From Owenia fusiformis (taxonomy: Eukaryota; Annelida; Polychaeta; Sabellida; Oweniidae), in NCBI GenBank assembly GCA_903813345.2, contig CAIIXF020000006.1, forward strand, positions 5,508,989 through 5,572,988: a stretch of DNA of 64,000 nt. Reading direction: 5' to 3'. The notes under the pieces were generated by a model. It had not been told where the DNA came from. It did no database searches and saw only the letters and a program-made list of their open reading frames with translations. Positions 22,422 through 33,329 of the stretch are shown here, piece by piece (the first letter of the stretch is position 1; each line of letters opens with the position of its first letter). The position numbers and the translations under genes are program-made.

Positions 22422-24550
22422 GTCACCCACCACCAAAAGTGGTGACATATTGTTATGGTCTCCGTTTTTTTTGCGACGGCGTCCGGCGGTTGGCGTCCGG
22501 CGTCTGTAACAATTTCTTACAACTTCCTATAACTTAACAAATACTGTTTAGACTGACTTCAATTTTTTTCTAAATCATCTACATGTTCTCAGAAGTTCAA
22601 ATCTGACTTTAGATTTGACATTTGACCTTCAATGACCTTCTCAAGGTCAAAAAGGTCTTTTTTCAACTTGCTTCACATTGACTAAATTTTTTTTCAAAAT
22701 CATCTACATGTTCTCAGAAATTCAAATCTGACTTTAGATTTGACATTTGACCTTCAAATCTGACTTTAGATTTGACATTTGACCTTCAATGACCTTCTCA
22801 AGGTCAAAAAAGGTCAAAAAGGTCTGTTTTCAACTTGCTTCAAATTGACTAAATTTTTTTTTCAAAATCATCTACGTGTTCTCAGAAATTCAAATCTGAC
22901 TTTAGATTTGACTTTAGATTTGACATTTGACCTTCAAATCTGACTTAAGATTTGACATTTGACCTTCAATGACCTTCTCAAGGTCAAAAAAGGTCAAAAA
23001 GGTCTGTTTTCAACTTGCTTCAAATTGACTAAATTTTTTTTTCAAAATTATCTACATGTTCTCAGAAATTCAAATCTGACTTTAGATTTGACATTTGACC
23101 TTCAATGACCTTCTCAAGGTCAAAAAAGGTCAAAAAGGTCTGTTTTCAACTTGCTTCAAATTGACTAAATTTTTTTTTCAAAATCATCTACGTGTTCTCA
23201 GAAATTCAAATCTGACTTTAGATTTGACTTAAGATTTGACATTTGACCTTCAATGACCTTCTCAAAGTCAAAAAAGGTCAAAAAGGTCTTTTTTCAACTT
23301 GCTTCAAATTGACTAAAATTTTTTTTCAAAATAATCTACATGTTCTCAGAAATTCAAATCTGACTTAAGATTTGATATTTGACCTTCAATGACCTTCTCA
23401 AGGTCAAGAAAGGTCAAAAAGGTCTGTTTTCAACTTGCTTCAAATTGACTAAATTTTTTTTCAAAATCATCTACGTGTTCTCAGAAATTCAAATCTGACT
23501 TTAGATTTGACTTAAGATTTGACATTTGACCTTCAATGACCTTCTCAAAGTCAAAAAAGGTCAAAAAGGTCTTTTTTCAACTTGCTTCAAATTGACTAAA
23601 TTTTTTTTTCAAAATCATCTACATGTTCTCAGAAATTCAAATCTGACTTTAGATTTGACATTTGACCTTCAATGACCTTCTCAATGTCAAAAAAGGTCAA
23701 AAAGGTCTTTTTTCATCTTGCTTCAAATTGACTAATTTTTTTTTCAAAATCATCTACATGTTCTCAGAAATTCAAATATGACTTTAGACTTGACTTTAGA
23801 TTTGACATTTGACCTTCAATGACCTTCTCAAGGTAAAAAAAGGTCAAAAAGGTCTTTTTTCAACTTGCTTCAAATTGACTAATTTTTTTTTTCAAAATCA
23901 TCTACATGTTCTCAGAAATTCAAATCTGACTTCAGATTTGACATTTCACCTTTAATGACCTTCTCAAGGTCAAAAAAGGTCAAAAAGGTCTGTTTTCAAC
24001 TTGCTCCAAATTGACCAATTTTTTTTCAAAATCATCTACATCTTTTCAGAAGTTCAAATTTGACTTTTACAAGTTCTCAGAAGTTCAAATCTGACTTTAG
24101 ATTTGACCTTCAATGACCTTCTCAAGGTCAAAAAGGTCTTTTTTCAACTTGCTTCAAATTGACTAATTTTTTTTTCAAAATCATCTACATGTTCTCAGAA
24201 GTTCAAATCTGACTTTAGATTTGACATTTGACCTTCAATGACCTTTTCAAGGTCAAAAGGTCTTTTTTCAACTTGCTTAAAATTTACTTAATTTTTTTTC
24301 AAAATCATCTACATGTTCTCAGAAGTTCAAATCTGACTTTGACATTTGACCTTCAATTACCTTCTCAATGTCAAAAAAAGTCAAAGAGGTATTTTTTCAA
24401 CTTGCTTCAAATTGACGAATTCTTTTTTTCAAAATCATCTACATGTTCTAAGAAGTTCAAATCAAACCTTCTTAAGGTCAAAAGGTATTTTCCAACTTGC
24501 TTTAAATTGACCAAATTGTTTTAGGTGGTGACATTTTGTCATGTTAATGC
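22422..24550. repeat. tandem repeat of ~120-175 bp units bracketed by GTCACC/GGTGAC palindromes
   Basis: The stretch begins with the hairpin ATGTCACCC-ACCACCAAAAGTGGTGACAT (22422-22451) and a GC-rich leader (gcgacggcgtccggcgg). It continues as about 13 variable units, each containing gaccttctcaaggtcaaaaa, caacttgcttcaaattgac, atcatctacatgttctcag and ttcaaatctgactttagatt. It closes with aggtggtgacattttgtcat at about 24525. The palindrome gaccttctcaaggtc recurs in every unit. The single open frame at 24228-24524 is a by-product. Confidence 0.9.
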
Positions 24551-24584
24551 CTTGTAATTACATTTGCACCATGCAATGCCTACA

Positions 24585-25440
24585 GCCTGTAGGGCGTCTA
24601 TAACAAATTCGCACAACTTCCAATAACTTAACAAGTGCTGTTTAGACTTACTTCAAAATACCACGTGCAGTATGGCAAGTGATTTTAGACAGTCATATCT
24701 TTCACCATGAGTACTTTCTGGCCATAAATACAGTGGCTTTTATTAAAACAATATGTTTTCTTTCAAGTGAAGTCCCCATGATAGCAAAATATCAATCCAA
24801 GTTTCTAGAAAATTATGGATTAGGGCCCCACCTTGGCAGTTTTTGAAAAATGTTAGGCTTATTTTCTAAAAAGATCTTGTTTTTCTCAATTTAGACATAT
24901 CCCATATTTAGACATTTTCCCATAGGGAAAACTCGTGCTATCCATTGTTTTCAGCATAATTTTGGTCATCGAAAATTGATATCTTCAAAACTAGGCTTTC
25001 AATACCATTCTATTTTTGAACATTTCTTAGACCCCTTGTTGAATAATGTTTTCATACAATAAAAATCAGAAAAAGAAGATCCTTTTTTGAGTAAATAGGT
25101 TCAATATTTTGAAAAAAATGTTGACATGGGGTCCCTATTCATAATTTTTGGAATTGTTTGATTTATATTTTTATCATTATGGGTACTTCACTTGAAATAA
25201 AACATATTGTTTTAATAAAAAACACTGTATTTATATCCAGAAAGTACTCACTTGCTATACTGCATATGGTCTTTTTGTCAAAATCATCTACAAGTTTCCA
25301 AAAGTTCAAATCTGACTAGATTTGAGATTTGACGTTCAATGACCTTCTCAAGGTCAAAAAGGTTCAAAATCATCTACAATTCTCATCTGATTTTCAGATT
25401 TTAGACTTGACCTTTAATGGCTTTCTCAAATTTAAATCTT
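24585..25440. repeat. second, shorter copy of the 22422 repeat, split by a foldback element
   Basis: The leader segment ggcgtctataacaaattc...ataacttaacaagtgctgtttagac (24594-24655) copies 22498-22556, and tail units resume at 25267 (tttttgtcaaaatcatctacaa, then gaccttctcaaggtc at 25340). The foldback 24665-25268 interrupts it. Confidence 0.75.
24665..25268. mobile_element. foldback element of about 600 bp
   Basis: The outer arms tgcagtatggcaagtga and tcacttgctatactgca are complementary, and pairing continues inward for about 150 bp (gagtactttctgg, ataaatacagtg, attaaaacaatatgtttt, caagtgaagt and complements). The left arm carries a 25-bp insertion after the first 17 bp. It has no coding capacity. 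It sits inside the second copy of the 22422 repeat, so it is younger than that copy; an exact target duplication was not resolved. Confidence 0.8.
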
Positions 25441-25616
25441 TTACCATCGGCCGTCATGATTGATATCACCATAGGCATTCAAGAAAAATTGAGGGAAGAA
25501 TGGTACTTTTGATCACACAGTACTATTTTAACCAATTAAATTACTCAAATTCTATCAATGATATAATGAACTGATTCATGTAAAACTTTTGATCACCATT
25601 TCTTTATATTCACTTT

Positions 25617-26100
25617 CACTGTTGATCCACTGGATTACGCTGGTACCGTTTTGGTAACAAAATGTCGGAATGTCGAAGGTACAATTTTTCTTTTTTCCTC
25701 ATTTCACATGTTGTAGGCAGAATTCCCACGACATTTTTATCACAAACGTGTATCAGTATCATATGTTTAAGAAAATGTACATATTTGCGAACAAATTAAG
25801 TTACATCAACGGTATTTTGAAAAACAGTTAAGATCTGCACTTTTAACCCATACCGTTTATGTAACTTAAGTGAGGAACTAAATCGACGATTCTGTTGTCT
25901 TCTGAGCTATTTTTTATCAAACGTGTACATTTTCTAAAACATATGATACTGATAGACGTTTGTGAGAAAAAATGTTGTGGGGATTCTGCCTACAACGTGT
26001 GAAATAAGGAAAAAAGAAAAATCGTACCTTCGACATTCCGACATTTTGTTACCGAAACGACCCGTTTCGGTAACCAGCGTAATCTAGCGGATCACCAGTG
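25617..26100. mobile_element. 484-bp foldback MITE with 5-bp target duplication ACTTT
   Basis: The ends CACTGTTGATCC and GGATCACCAGTG are inverted repeats. ACTTT stands immediately outside both (25612-25616 and 26101-26105). The arms pair for about 190 bp (gattacgctggt, gtaacaaaatgtcggaatgtcgaag, gtaggcagaat, atcagtatcatatgttt and complements). The right arm has an extra palindromic cgaaacgacccgtttcgg. There is no transposase. A 5-bp duplication with CACTG ends does not fit a superfamily I can name with confidence. Confidence 0.85.
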
Positions 26101-26728
26101 ACTTTGTTCTGCTCACCATTTGATTTTATCTCCTGGATGACCATGTCTATTTTAAGTTCATATGTCAGACAATATGTTGATTGGTGCAATAAGAGATAAG
26201 TTGCTGTCTAAAACAATTGTGATAGATAACCCTTTATTGCTTGATGTAGTTGAAATCTTTACCTATAGTCAAAATATCCATCTGCTCATGCTTTAATCAC
26301 GTCATTCCTCTTTAGAATTTCAATGAATGTCATGATATTCTTGGAGTTTTGCACGATTTAGAGTCTTGGCTTTTTGCCCGTATATTTTATTTGCTGGTGA
26401 TTTTTATATTTTATACTCTGTTTTGTATTTGAAAACGTTACCTCCCTGATATTTTATCTACATGGCCCAGAATATGATTCCCTTGAGAATTTGACTATAT
26501 TTGCATCAACAGAAGTTACCCTTCAATAGTGCTTCATGTCATATTTACTCTTAAATCAGAGATGATTATCGGATATCTTAACTTCTAATGCTTTCGTATA
26601 TGCAAGTATCTTTTTTCTTGCTTCAGTATATTTATTCATGAGAAGTTTTGTATGGAATTCAATTGATTTTGTGTCCTTCTTAAATATGCATATTGTGCCT
26701 TTTTAAATTGCTAACACCCATTGCACCC

Positions 26729-27099
26729 TACCCTGCGTGCAGAGTCTAGTTAAACTACACTCTGCCTAGTAGAGACCATATTACAGTTTAGTAGCCCCGC
26801 CCCCACGACGGGTACCAGTGACAGTTTGGGTAAATCACTTTTGACCTACGCGCTGACCTTCCACCAATCAGCGAGCTTGAAGAAACATGCGCCAAATGCG
26901 TTCTAATTAAATATGCGCATGTCATTGGTCAATTCCGGGCTCAACGATGACGTCAGAAGGAATGACCATATAAAGAACGTCGGTCAAATTTGGCCGACGA
27001 ACACTGATTGGCGCGGTGAGTTCACAGGTTTATTTTAGTTTGAAAGAGTGAAGACGAAGCTCTCTTTTAAGAAGTGAAGTCAAACGAATGCAAAGGGTA
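26729..27099. mobile_element. 371-bp MITE with promoter-like interior, 9-bp target duplication
   Basis: The termini TACCCTGCGTGC and GCAAAGGGTA are flanked by ATTGCACCC on both sides (26720-26728 and 27100-27108), and neighbouring 125-bp units show the empty site. The interior is far richer in G+C than its surroundings. The 8-9 bp duplication suggests a hAT or Mutator-like origin. The 80-bp copy at 14921-15000 is a deletion derivative. There is no transposase frame. Confidence 0.85.
26795..27021 (+). promoter_or_regulatory. promoter-like cluster inside the MITE (GC box, CCAAT boxes, CRE, TATA, donor)
   Basis: In plus-strand order: ccccgcccccac at 26795, accaatca at 26862, attggtcaat at 26923, a perfect CRE TGACGTCA at 26948-26955, TATAAAG at 26969-26975, attgg at 27007, and a consensus splice donor gtgagt at 27016-27021, about 45 bases after the TATA motif. 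The spacing is that of a real RNA polymerase II core promoter with a short first exon. Whether it is active, or was captured from a host gene, cannot be told from sequence. Confidence 0.5.
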
Positions 27100-27431
27100 A
27101 TTGCACCCTCAAACGCCCTAAAAGCCATGATACATTTAAGATACATTGAGACCACTAAGAACAAAATAGGATACTAGTTAAGTCTTAAATATGCATATTG
27201 TGCCTCTTTAAATTGCTAACACCCATTGCACTCTCAAACGCCCTAAAAGCCATGATACATTTAAGATACATTGAGACCACTAAGAACAAAATAGGATACT
27301 AGTTAAGTCTTAAATATACATATTGTGCCTCTTTAAATTGCTAACACCCATTGCACTCTCAAACGCCCTAAAAGCCATGATACATTTAAGATACATTGAG
27401 ACCAATAAGAACAAAATAGGATACTAGTTAA

Positions 27432-28125
27432 CCTTTAGCGTGCTGCCGGCGGACTCGTCCGCCGAGACTAAAATGTCTCTCACAACTGCCGGCGGACCCG
27501 TACGCCCGATTTCAAACTTTTAAAAACTTTACTTTTTCGCGCCATTCGTATTGTCCAATTAGATTGCCCGATTTATTCAGTGCCTAACATGACTTCCTGT
27601 TGACCTAGAAATGGTGATATTTCGAAAAATAATTCTCAATTCAACAATTTAAACAGTGTTTTAGTCGTTTTTAGTGAACGGATCGTACAAAATGGTGGAC
27701 AAATACGATCACAACGAAAATGTGGAGGAAATGGATTACAATTTCGAGCTCTTTAGGCTCTTGGAAGCCGATAACGGTCATCGAAAATAGAAACTAGAAT
27801 ATTTTCTGAATTGAAAAATTGAACATTCGATCGCTGCAAATTCAGATTTGGATTCTGACCAGACGAAGAGGCGGAGCGGCGGATTCCGGAGGAGTATTCA
27901 TGGTATATTTATGCCCAGTCGTGTTAATGTACGAAAAAATTCATGAGAACATTTTTTTCATGAGCCAGGCCACTGTATCTTCCCTTTGTGAAAATTTTAT
28001 CCAGATTCATTCAGTAGTTATTGAGATATTAATTATTTAGTCCAGGTATATCATTTTTTGCACTCTTTGAAAAATAAGCCAGTTGCGTGGGATATATTTG
28101 CTGAAATAAGGCAGCATGGTAAAGG
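27432..28125 (+). mobile_element. piggyBac-family relic, 694 bp, at TTAA
   Basis: The ends CCTTTAGCGTGCTGCC and GGCAGCATGGTAAAGG are inverted repeats flanked on both sides by TTAA (27428-27431 and 28126-28129), the piggyBac target signature. The inserted TTAA is the one at the start of every 125-bp unit. Subterminal ggcggac/gtccgcc motifs repeat near the left end. Only the start of a possible transposase frame survives. Confidence 0.92.
27692..27790 (+). pseudogene. truncated 32-codon frame at the piggyBac transposase start position
   Basis: The ATG lies 260 bp inside the left end. The frame reads MVDKYDHNENVEEMDYNFEL and ends at TAG at 27788-27790. An acidic start is common in piggyBac transposases, but nothing of the DDD catalytic core follows, and the element is too short to hold it. 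Further reading through 27819-28040 shows no transposase motif. Confidence 0.5.
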
Positions 28126-28750
28126 TTAAGTCTTAAATATGCATATTGTGCCTCTTTAAATTGCTAACACCCATTGCACTCTCAAACGCCCTAAAAGCCA
28201 TGATACATTTAAGATACATTGAGACCACTAAGAACAAAATAGGATACTAGTTAAGTCTTAAATATGCATATTGTGCCTCTTTAAATTGCTAACACCCATT
28301 GCACTCTCAAACGCCCTAAAAGCCATGATACATTTAAGATACATTGAGACCACTAAGAACAAAATAGGATACTAGTTAAGTCTTAAATATGCATATTGTG
28401 CCTCTTTAAATTGCTAACACCCATTGCACTCTCAAACGCCCTAAAAGCCACGATACATTTAAGATACATTGAGACCACTAAGAACAAAATAGGATACTAG
28501 TTAAGTCTTAAATATGCATATTGTGCCTCTTTAAATTGCTAACACCCATTGCACTCTCAAACGCCCTAAAAGCCATGATACATTTAAGATACATTGAGAC
28601 CACTAAGAACAAAATAGGATACTAGTTAAGTCTTAAATATACATATTGTGCCTCTTTAAATTGCTAACACCCATTGCACTCTCAAACGCCCTAAAAGCCA
28701 TGATACATTTAAGATACATTGAGACCGTTAAGAACCAAACAGAATACTAG

Positions 28751-29949
28751 ATACATCTGTTGTTTCTTGTGGGTGTGTCAATTTAAAAAGTGATTTTTCT
28801 CCTCTCATTATATCACTTACTCGTATTACAGAAATGTCTGATTAAGAATGAGTTAAATATTAATTTCATAATTGATATCAAACATTTGGGTAAGCATTAT
28901 CAACTGCGTGAGATAACATTTTGATAAAATAGCAGGGCCATTTCATATGTTGCAATAATTTAGTATTTAAATGGTATCACTTTTGGAACTATTTATAGAA
29001 GGGAATAGTAATATGGGATTGTTAGTACACTATTAGTATTTTTTATGTTCACACATATATATGTTATATTATTAGGAAATTTTATATTAAAATTTTGTCC
29101 CATTTGAATTTTGTGTCAACCCCTCTTTTATGATTTTATCACTTATAAGACATGTAAAAAGGTGAACAACTATAAGATCATTTCTGAAATCATTAAGAAC
29201 ATTAGAAAGGTTCAGACCTTGTAGAGCATTCAGTGGATTATACCAAAGACTAGGAATGCATAAGTAGGGAGCAGATGAAATGATATTTCCAGTTCTTAGC
29301 ATTTGTTATTCATATTTTGACCAAGTATGGACTAAGCCAGTCTAAGAGGCTTCTATAGCAAGAGTTTGTCTTGGAACCTTTTTATTATCAAGTTGAAGCA
29401 ATTTAAAGAATTCTACTTAGCTGATGTTGGTTACTGTTAAAACTGAAAGGACCATAAAGCTGAATATATCCAATAATTCAAAACCTAAAAACCATATACA
29501 TTTTGTCAATAGAACATTGTGTTTTGATTCTAGAAAACATTCTAATTTCGATGGGCTTTATTATATGGATGTGTTGATAAAACAGGATAACAAATCTTCA
29601 GATATCTGAATCATACTCATATATACCTTGTAACATTGACGGCAAATCACCAAATATGTGCCTTTGCGGTTTCATAGAAAAAACTATTAGGAATTTATCG
29701 CTATCAATTGAATGATCAACATATTAAGGAACAAAGTACAAAAATGATGAAATTAAGTAGTGATATTTTACTATACTTAACATTAAGTTGTTATAGTTTA
29801 ATATTTTACAATCCTGATCACTAATAGGTGTACCACTCCAAAGTTCTTTCATGATAAAATTTAGTTGGGGAATACACTATAAGTTGCTGAACTAGAATGA
29901 ACATTGATCTGGATGTTAGCTTTTTAAGCAATACCTACATACCCATATA
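28751..29949. other. intron sequence with nothing firm
   Basis: Two complete short frames (29087-29302 minus and 29424-29609 plus) have mixed composition, but neither shows splice sites or similarity that I recognise. Confidence 0.35.
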
Positions 29950-30016
29950 ATGTTTTCGAAAATAAAAAGGAAGAACTCATTTAAGAAAATACTAAGTAAG
30001 AGTAGCGGAAATCCTG
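29950..30016 (+). CDS. candidate alternative first exon C (22 codons, ends in phase 1)
   Basis: The ATG at 29950 follows an in-frame TAG at 29917. The frame reads MFSKIKRKNSFKKILSKSSG followed by NP and the first base of a glycine codon, then a consensus donor (cctg|gtaagt). It exits in phase 1. The peptide is strongly basic with RKNSF and KSS phosphorylation-type motifs, similar in style to the 62413 and 31456 exons, and could give an isoform with a membrane-binding or regulatory N-terminus. It lies 1.4 kb before the exon at 31456. Confidence 0.5.
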
Positions 30017-30037
30017 GTAAGTTGACTTTTCTTGAAT

Positions 30038-30076
30038 TTTTATGTCACCCCAAACAAGAAGTGGTGACATTGTGTT
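30038..30076. repeat. solo palindromic end of the 22422 repeat family
   Basis: TATGTCACCCC...AGTGGTGACATTGTGTT matches the leading hairpin of the repeat at 22422, without its GC-rich leader or tandem units. Confidence 0.6.
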
Positions 30077-31015
30077 AACAGTTACCATTTGGCCATTCAC
30101 CATGAGCAGTACATTAGCTGTCACGGTAACAGTTTTGCAATTGCAATTTTGCAATTGTGACATTTCATCAGAATCTTACATTGGGTGAAGTTAGAGAGCA
30201 AAGGTTTTATCTTCAACATAATTAGGTTTGTATATAGTGAGGAACTAATAATTAAAACATCTCCCTTGCAAAAGCTGGATACTGGACTGCAACTTCCCCA
30301 AGAAGGTGTAGGGTACCTCAAAATAGTGTTCCACTTGGGAGCTCCTCTGCATACATGTAAATGTTACATGTATGAAAGAGTTTCAGTGGTGTTCCACTTC
30401 ACAGACTTTATATCTGTGTCATTACAACCTGTTGATTTACCCCCCCCCCCTCTTAAGCAATTCTGTAAGTTAACAGTAAGATTTATTTTACAATAATTTG
30501 AACAATTGCCATGTATATAATGCTGTAAATATTGTGAGGATGACCTATCATGGTTGTCATGGTTAGTATGTTGCAGAATGCAATTGTAGATATAGCACTA
30601 ATAGGAAAGATGTGAATTTGCAAGTAATAATTTGTGATTATATGACAGGCATTAGAACTAGGGGCATCACCTTATTAAGAAACAAGTATAGCTGGTCATA
30701 CAGTCCTTCCAGGTATACAATTCAATATATAGGTTAAATGAGAATTATTTTGTTTTGAAGTATATCCTTAGAATAATTCTGCCAGAAATATCAAGTTTGT
30801 AATATTTCTTGGATGAATATTTTGGGAGTTTCATACCCATAGTGTCTGAGTCTTGTTGAGGCTCTGAAAACAAAATTGAAATAGGTATATAGAGCTTCAT
30901 CTGATATAATGTTGTAATAACTAATAGTGTCTTGGTGCCATGGTAACATAATAGTTTCTTGGTTCTATGGTAACATTACTAATAGTGTCTTGGTACTTTA
31001 CTGCAATCATTATCC
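30077..31015. other. intron sequence; C-run and short repeats only
   Basis: It contains a C run at 30440-30450 and two copies of a tagtgtcttggt(a/g)c phrase near 30925 and 30975. An ATG frame ending at cag|gtatac near 30710 exits in phase 2, which does not fit the host gene. Confidence 0.35.
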
Positions 31016-31018
31016 AAA

Positions 31019-31388
31019 TACTCTATTGAATGAATTAGTCATGAATCCAACTCTATTGAATGAATTAGTCATGAATCCAACTCTATTGAATGAATTAGTC
31101 ATGAATCCAACTCTATTGAATGAATTAGTCATGAATCCAACTCTATTGAATGAATTAGTCATGAATCCAACTCTATTGAATGAATTAGTCATGAATCCAA
31201 CCCTATTGAATGAATTAGTCATGAATCCAACTCTATTGAATGAATTAGTCATGAATCCAACTCTATTGAATGAATTAGTCATGAATCCAACTCTATTGAA
31301 TGAATTAGTCATGAATCCAACTCTATTGAATGAATTAGTCATGAATCTAACTCTATTGAATGAATAAGTCATGAATCCAACTCTATCT
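31019..31388. repeat. 30-bp minisatellite, 12 nearly identical copies
   Basis: The unit ctctattgaatgaattagtc...atgaatccaa repeats with only three or four single-base differences. As 30 is divisible by 3, both strands remain open, which accounts for the 146- and 120-codon frames. The array ends 68 bp before the exon at 31456, so it may sit close to the branch point of that intron. Confidence 0.97.
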
Positions 31389-31455
31389 AAAAGTTTGGAA
31401 GGACCAGTCTAAATCTCAGTAGTGTTCATAATTATTCATTTTTGATGTGTTTCAG

Positions 31456-31590
31456 TCGTAAATGTGGATGGAAATAAAAATGGGAACAATTTGACGACTA
31501 GGCGGAGCTTCTCAATGTCGCGTCCTAGTGTAGGAGAGAGTGACACCCCGAATACAAGCAGCCCCTTGAAGATCAACCCCAGCTCACAAG
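31456..31590 (+). CDS. internal coding exon, 135 nt, symmetric phase 1-1
   Basis: The acceptor gtgtttcag and donor acaag|gtatgt bound a 45-codon exon open only in phase 1. The residues include TTRRSFSMSRPSVGESDTPN and TSSPLKINPSSQ. Codon use is richer in CpG (tcgcgt, acgact) than the surrounding intron, as expected for coding sequence. RRSFS and SRPS are basophilic-kinase or 14-3-3-type motifs, and the segment looks disordered. Being a multiple of three with equal phases, it can be skipped without a frameshift. It follows the 30-bp minisatellite directly. Confidence 0.75.
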
Positions 31591-31749
31591 GTATGTCATG
31601 GGTATATAAATTCACTTCTTTCATTCAACTTTCATACTTAAGGTAGGGCTAGTAAGATGAATTAGCGTTTGTGTATCTGACGCAGAAGAGCTCTTGTATA
31701 TTTTATTAAAGGTGAAAATCCCAAATAACATTAATATCAGGATTTGGAT

Positions 31750-32566
31750 TAGCCTTGCCCAAGGCGGTCTCTTTTACTTATCTTGATTTCTATTATGACC
31801 GCCTTGTACCCAAGAGAAAGCCAAGTGCTTTACCGACCCAATGTTTATGTCGGTAAAATTTAGCCAATCAACGACAGCCCTGATGCGTTAGCTCGTTATT
31901 ATGCACCGTCAAAAACAAGTACAATTTTCACCGGGACTTTTCACGAACAAATCTTGCACGAATTCATTATGAAAATACAAATATTTTATCAGATAAATAT
32001 CAGAGTTTAGTGGATGCCGGAACATCGATCAGATACCCGCAGTTGAGAAGATTTCATCAAGAAACGTTGAAATGAACACTGAATTCGAATATCTAGGCTG
32101 AGATTCAATCACGACTACATGGCCGGACTAGGTCTTCATGCATTTTCATCACTATAATTCAGTTTTAAATCAACATTGCATTGCATGATAATTTATATTA
32201 ATGACTGCTTACATTCCAATGTACATGTACATTTAATTACATAATATATTGTAAATCTAAAGAAACACTCGATCAGATCGTTGAATTTTGAAGTCGTAGA
32301 CGGGTAGTTTGAAGAGTTGGTAGTTTGCTTTGTTTATGCAGGTCAACCTGATAACGTTTTTATTGGTCAATCAGCCTGAAGTCACACGTCGTGTCCATGC
32401 GATCTTGTCAATCAATGTTTCGCGATACCCCTTACAGCGTAGGTAATATGGAAATCTCGAAACCGCTGAATAAGTTAGCATGATATCAGCGGAGATGTAT
32501 TGGATTGTACAAGGCGGTAATAATTCAAGATCAGATAAGTAAAAAATACCGACTTGGGCAAGGCTA
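31750..32566. mobile_element. MULE-like non-autonomous element, 817 bp, 9-bp target duplication
   Basis: The ends TAGCCTTGCCCAAG and CTTGGGCAAGGCTA are inverted repeats flanked by GATTTGGAT on both sides (31741-31749 and 32567-32575). The arms stay similar for about 60 bp (ttttacttatct, accgccttgtac and complements). A 9-bp duplication points to the Mutator superfamily. The interior is richer in CpG than its surroundings and has a short palindrome (ttaccgac...gtcggtaa). No transposase frame is seen. Confidence 0.88.
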
Positions 32567-32575
32567 GATTTGGAT

Positions 32576-33325
32576 TTACTTCTCAAAATGCAGGAAACTT
32601 GTTGTTTCCCATCTATTTTGGGATTTTAGTTCCCTTTTCAATAAAAGATGGCATAAGTGTATAAAATCATCTCTAATCCATATTTGAAAACCTCTATACA
32701 CACACTGCTCTTCCCCGATACTGTAGCCTGTATTTCTTTAAAAAGGATACAGGTAACAGTGAAATTGCTAATGGGGGAACGTTTGTTTATTTCCATATTC
32801 TGAAGGTATACTGGATTTCATATACATTCCAAGTGTTCCCCTGGAACCATATACATTGTATAGACTCATAGAGCAGTTTCTATTATATGTGGAGGAACTG
32901 TTCCACTGTTCAGAACCAACCACAGAAAACAACAATGAACAAAGTTAAATCCCCATTTGTTGTGGGTTAGGTAAAATGTTAATGATGTCATATATTACTA
33001 TAGAAACAACAGTGATGTCTAACGTTAAAATTATATATTTGTTTAGATGCTCGATCTGGTAAATATGTGACTGACGTCATAGTTTATGTGATACGTCATA
33101 TCTTCCAATCTCAATCACATCATATGATGATTGGTCCATTTTGCCTTGATGATTTGCCTTATAGAATCAGAATCACGTGAATGGTACAAACCCATTCCAC
33201 AGTATGAAGGGCTCCAATTATTTTGTCAGGACATTCATAAAGATATGGAAATAAGATCATTTCATAGAATATTTTCCTTTAGTTGGAATTCTATCATTGC
33301 TTTGAAAATAAAGAGTGCTTGATTG
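32576..33325. other. intron sequence with nothing firm
   Basis: It has small palindromes (cctgtat...atacagg near 32730) and repeats of gatgtcata/gacgtcata near 32985-33100. The best ATG frames meet stop codons before any donor. Confidence 0.35.
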
Positions 33326-33329
33326 TGAC

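Larger units (their letters stand above)
26674..28750. repeat. 125-bp tandem repeat, eight units, carrying two transposon insertions
   Basis: Unit starts (ttaagtcttaaatatgcat) fall at 27178, 27303, 28126, 28251, 28376, 28501 and 28626, each 125 bp apart once the insertions are removed; a first, slightly diverged unit starts near 26676. The units are nearly identical, so the array is young. A 371-bp MITE interrupts unit 1 (26729-27099) and a 694-bp piggyBac relic lies between units 3 and 4. Confidence 0.95.

Noticed and set aside
24228-24524. 98-codon plus-strand frame
   Set aside because: It lies in the tandem body of the 22422 repeat and its residues follow the repeat unit.
30648-30710. ATG frame MTGIRTRG... 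ending at cag|gtatac
   Set aside because: It exits in phase 2 and cannot join the shared exon in frame.
31010-31372. 146- and 120-codon repeat frames
   Set aside because: The unit is 30 bp, so both strands stay open by arithmetic. The flanks show no coding signal.
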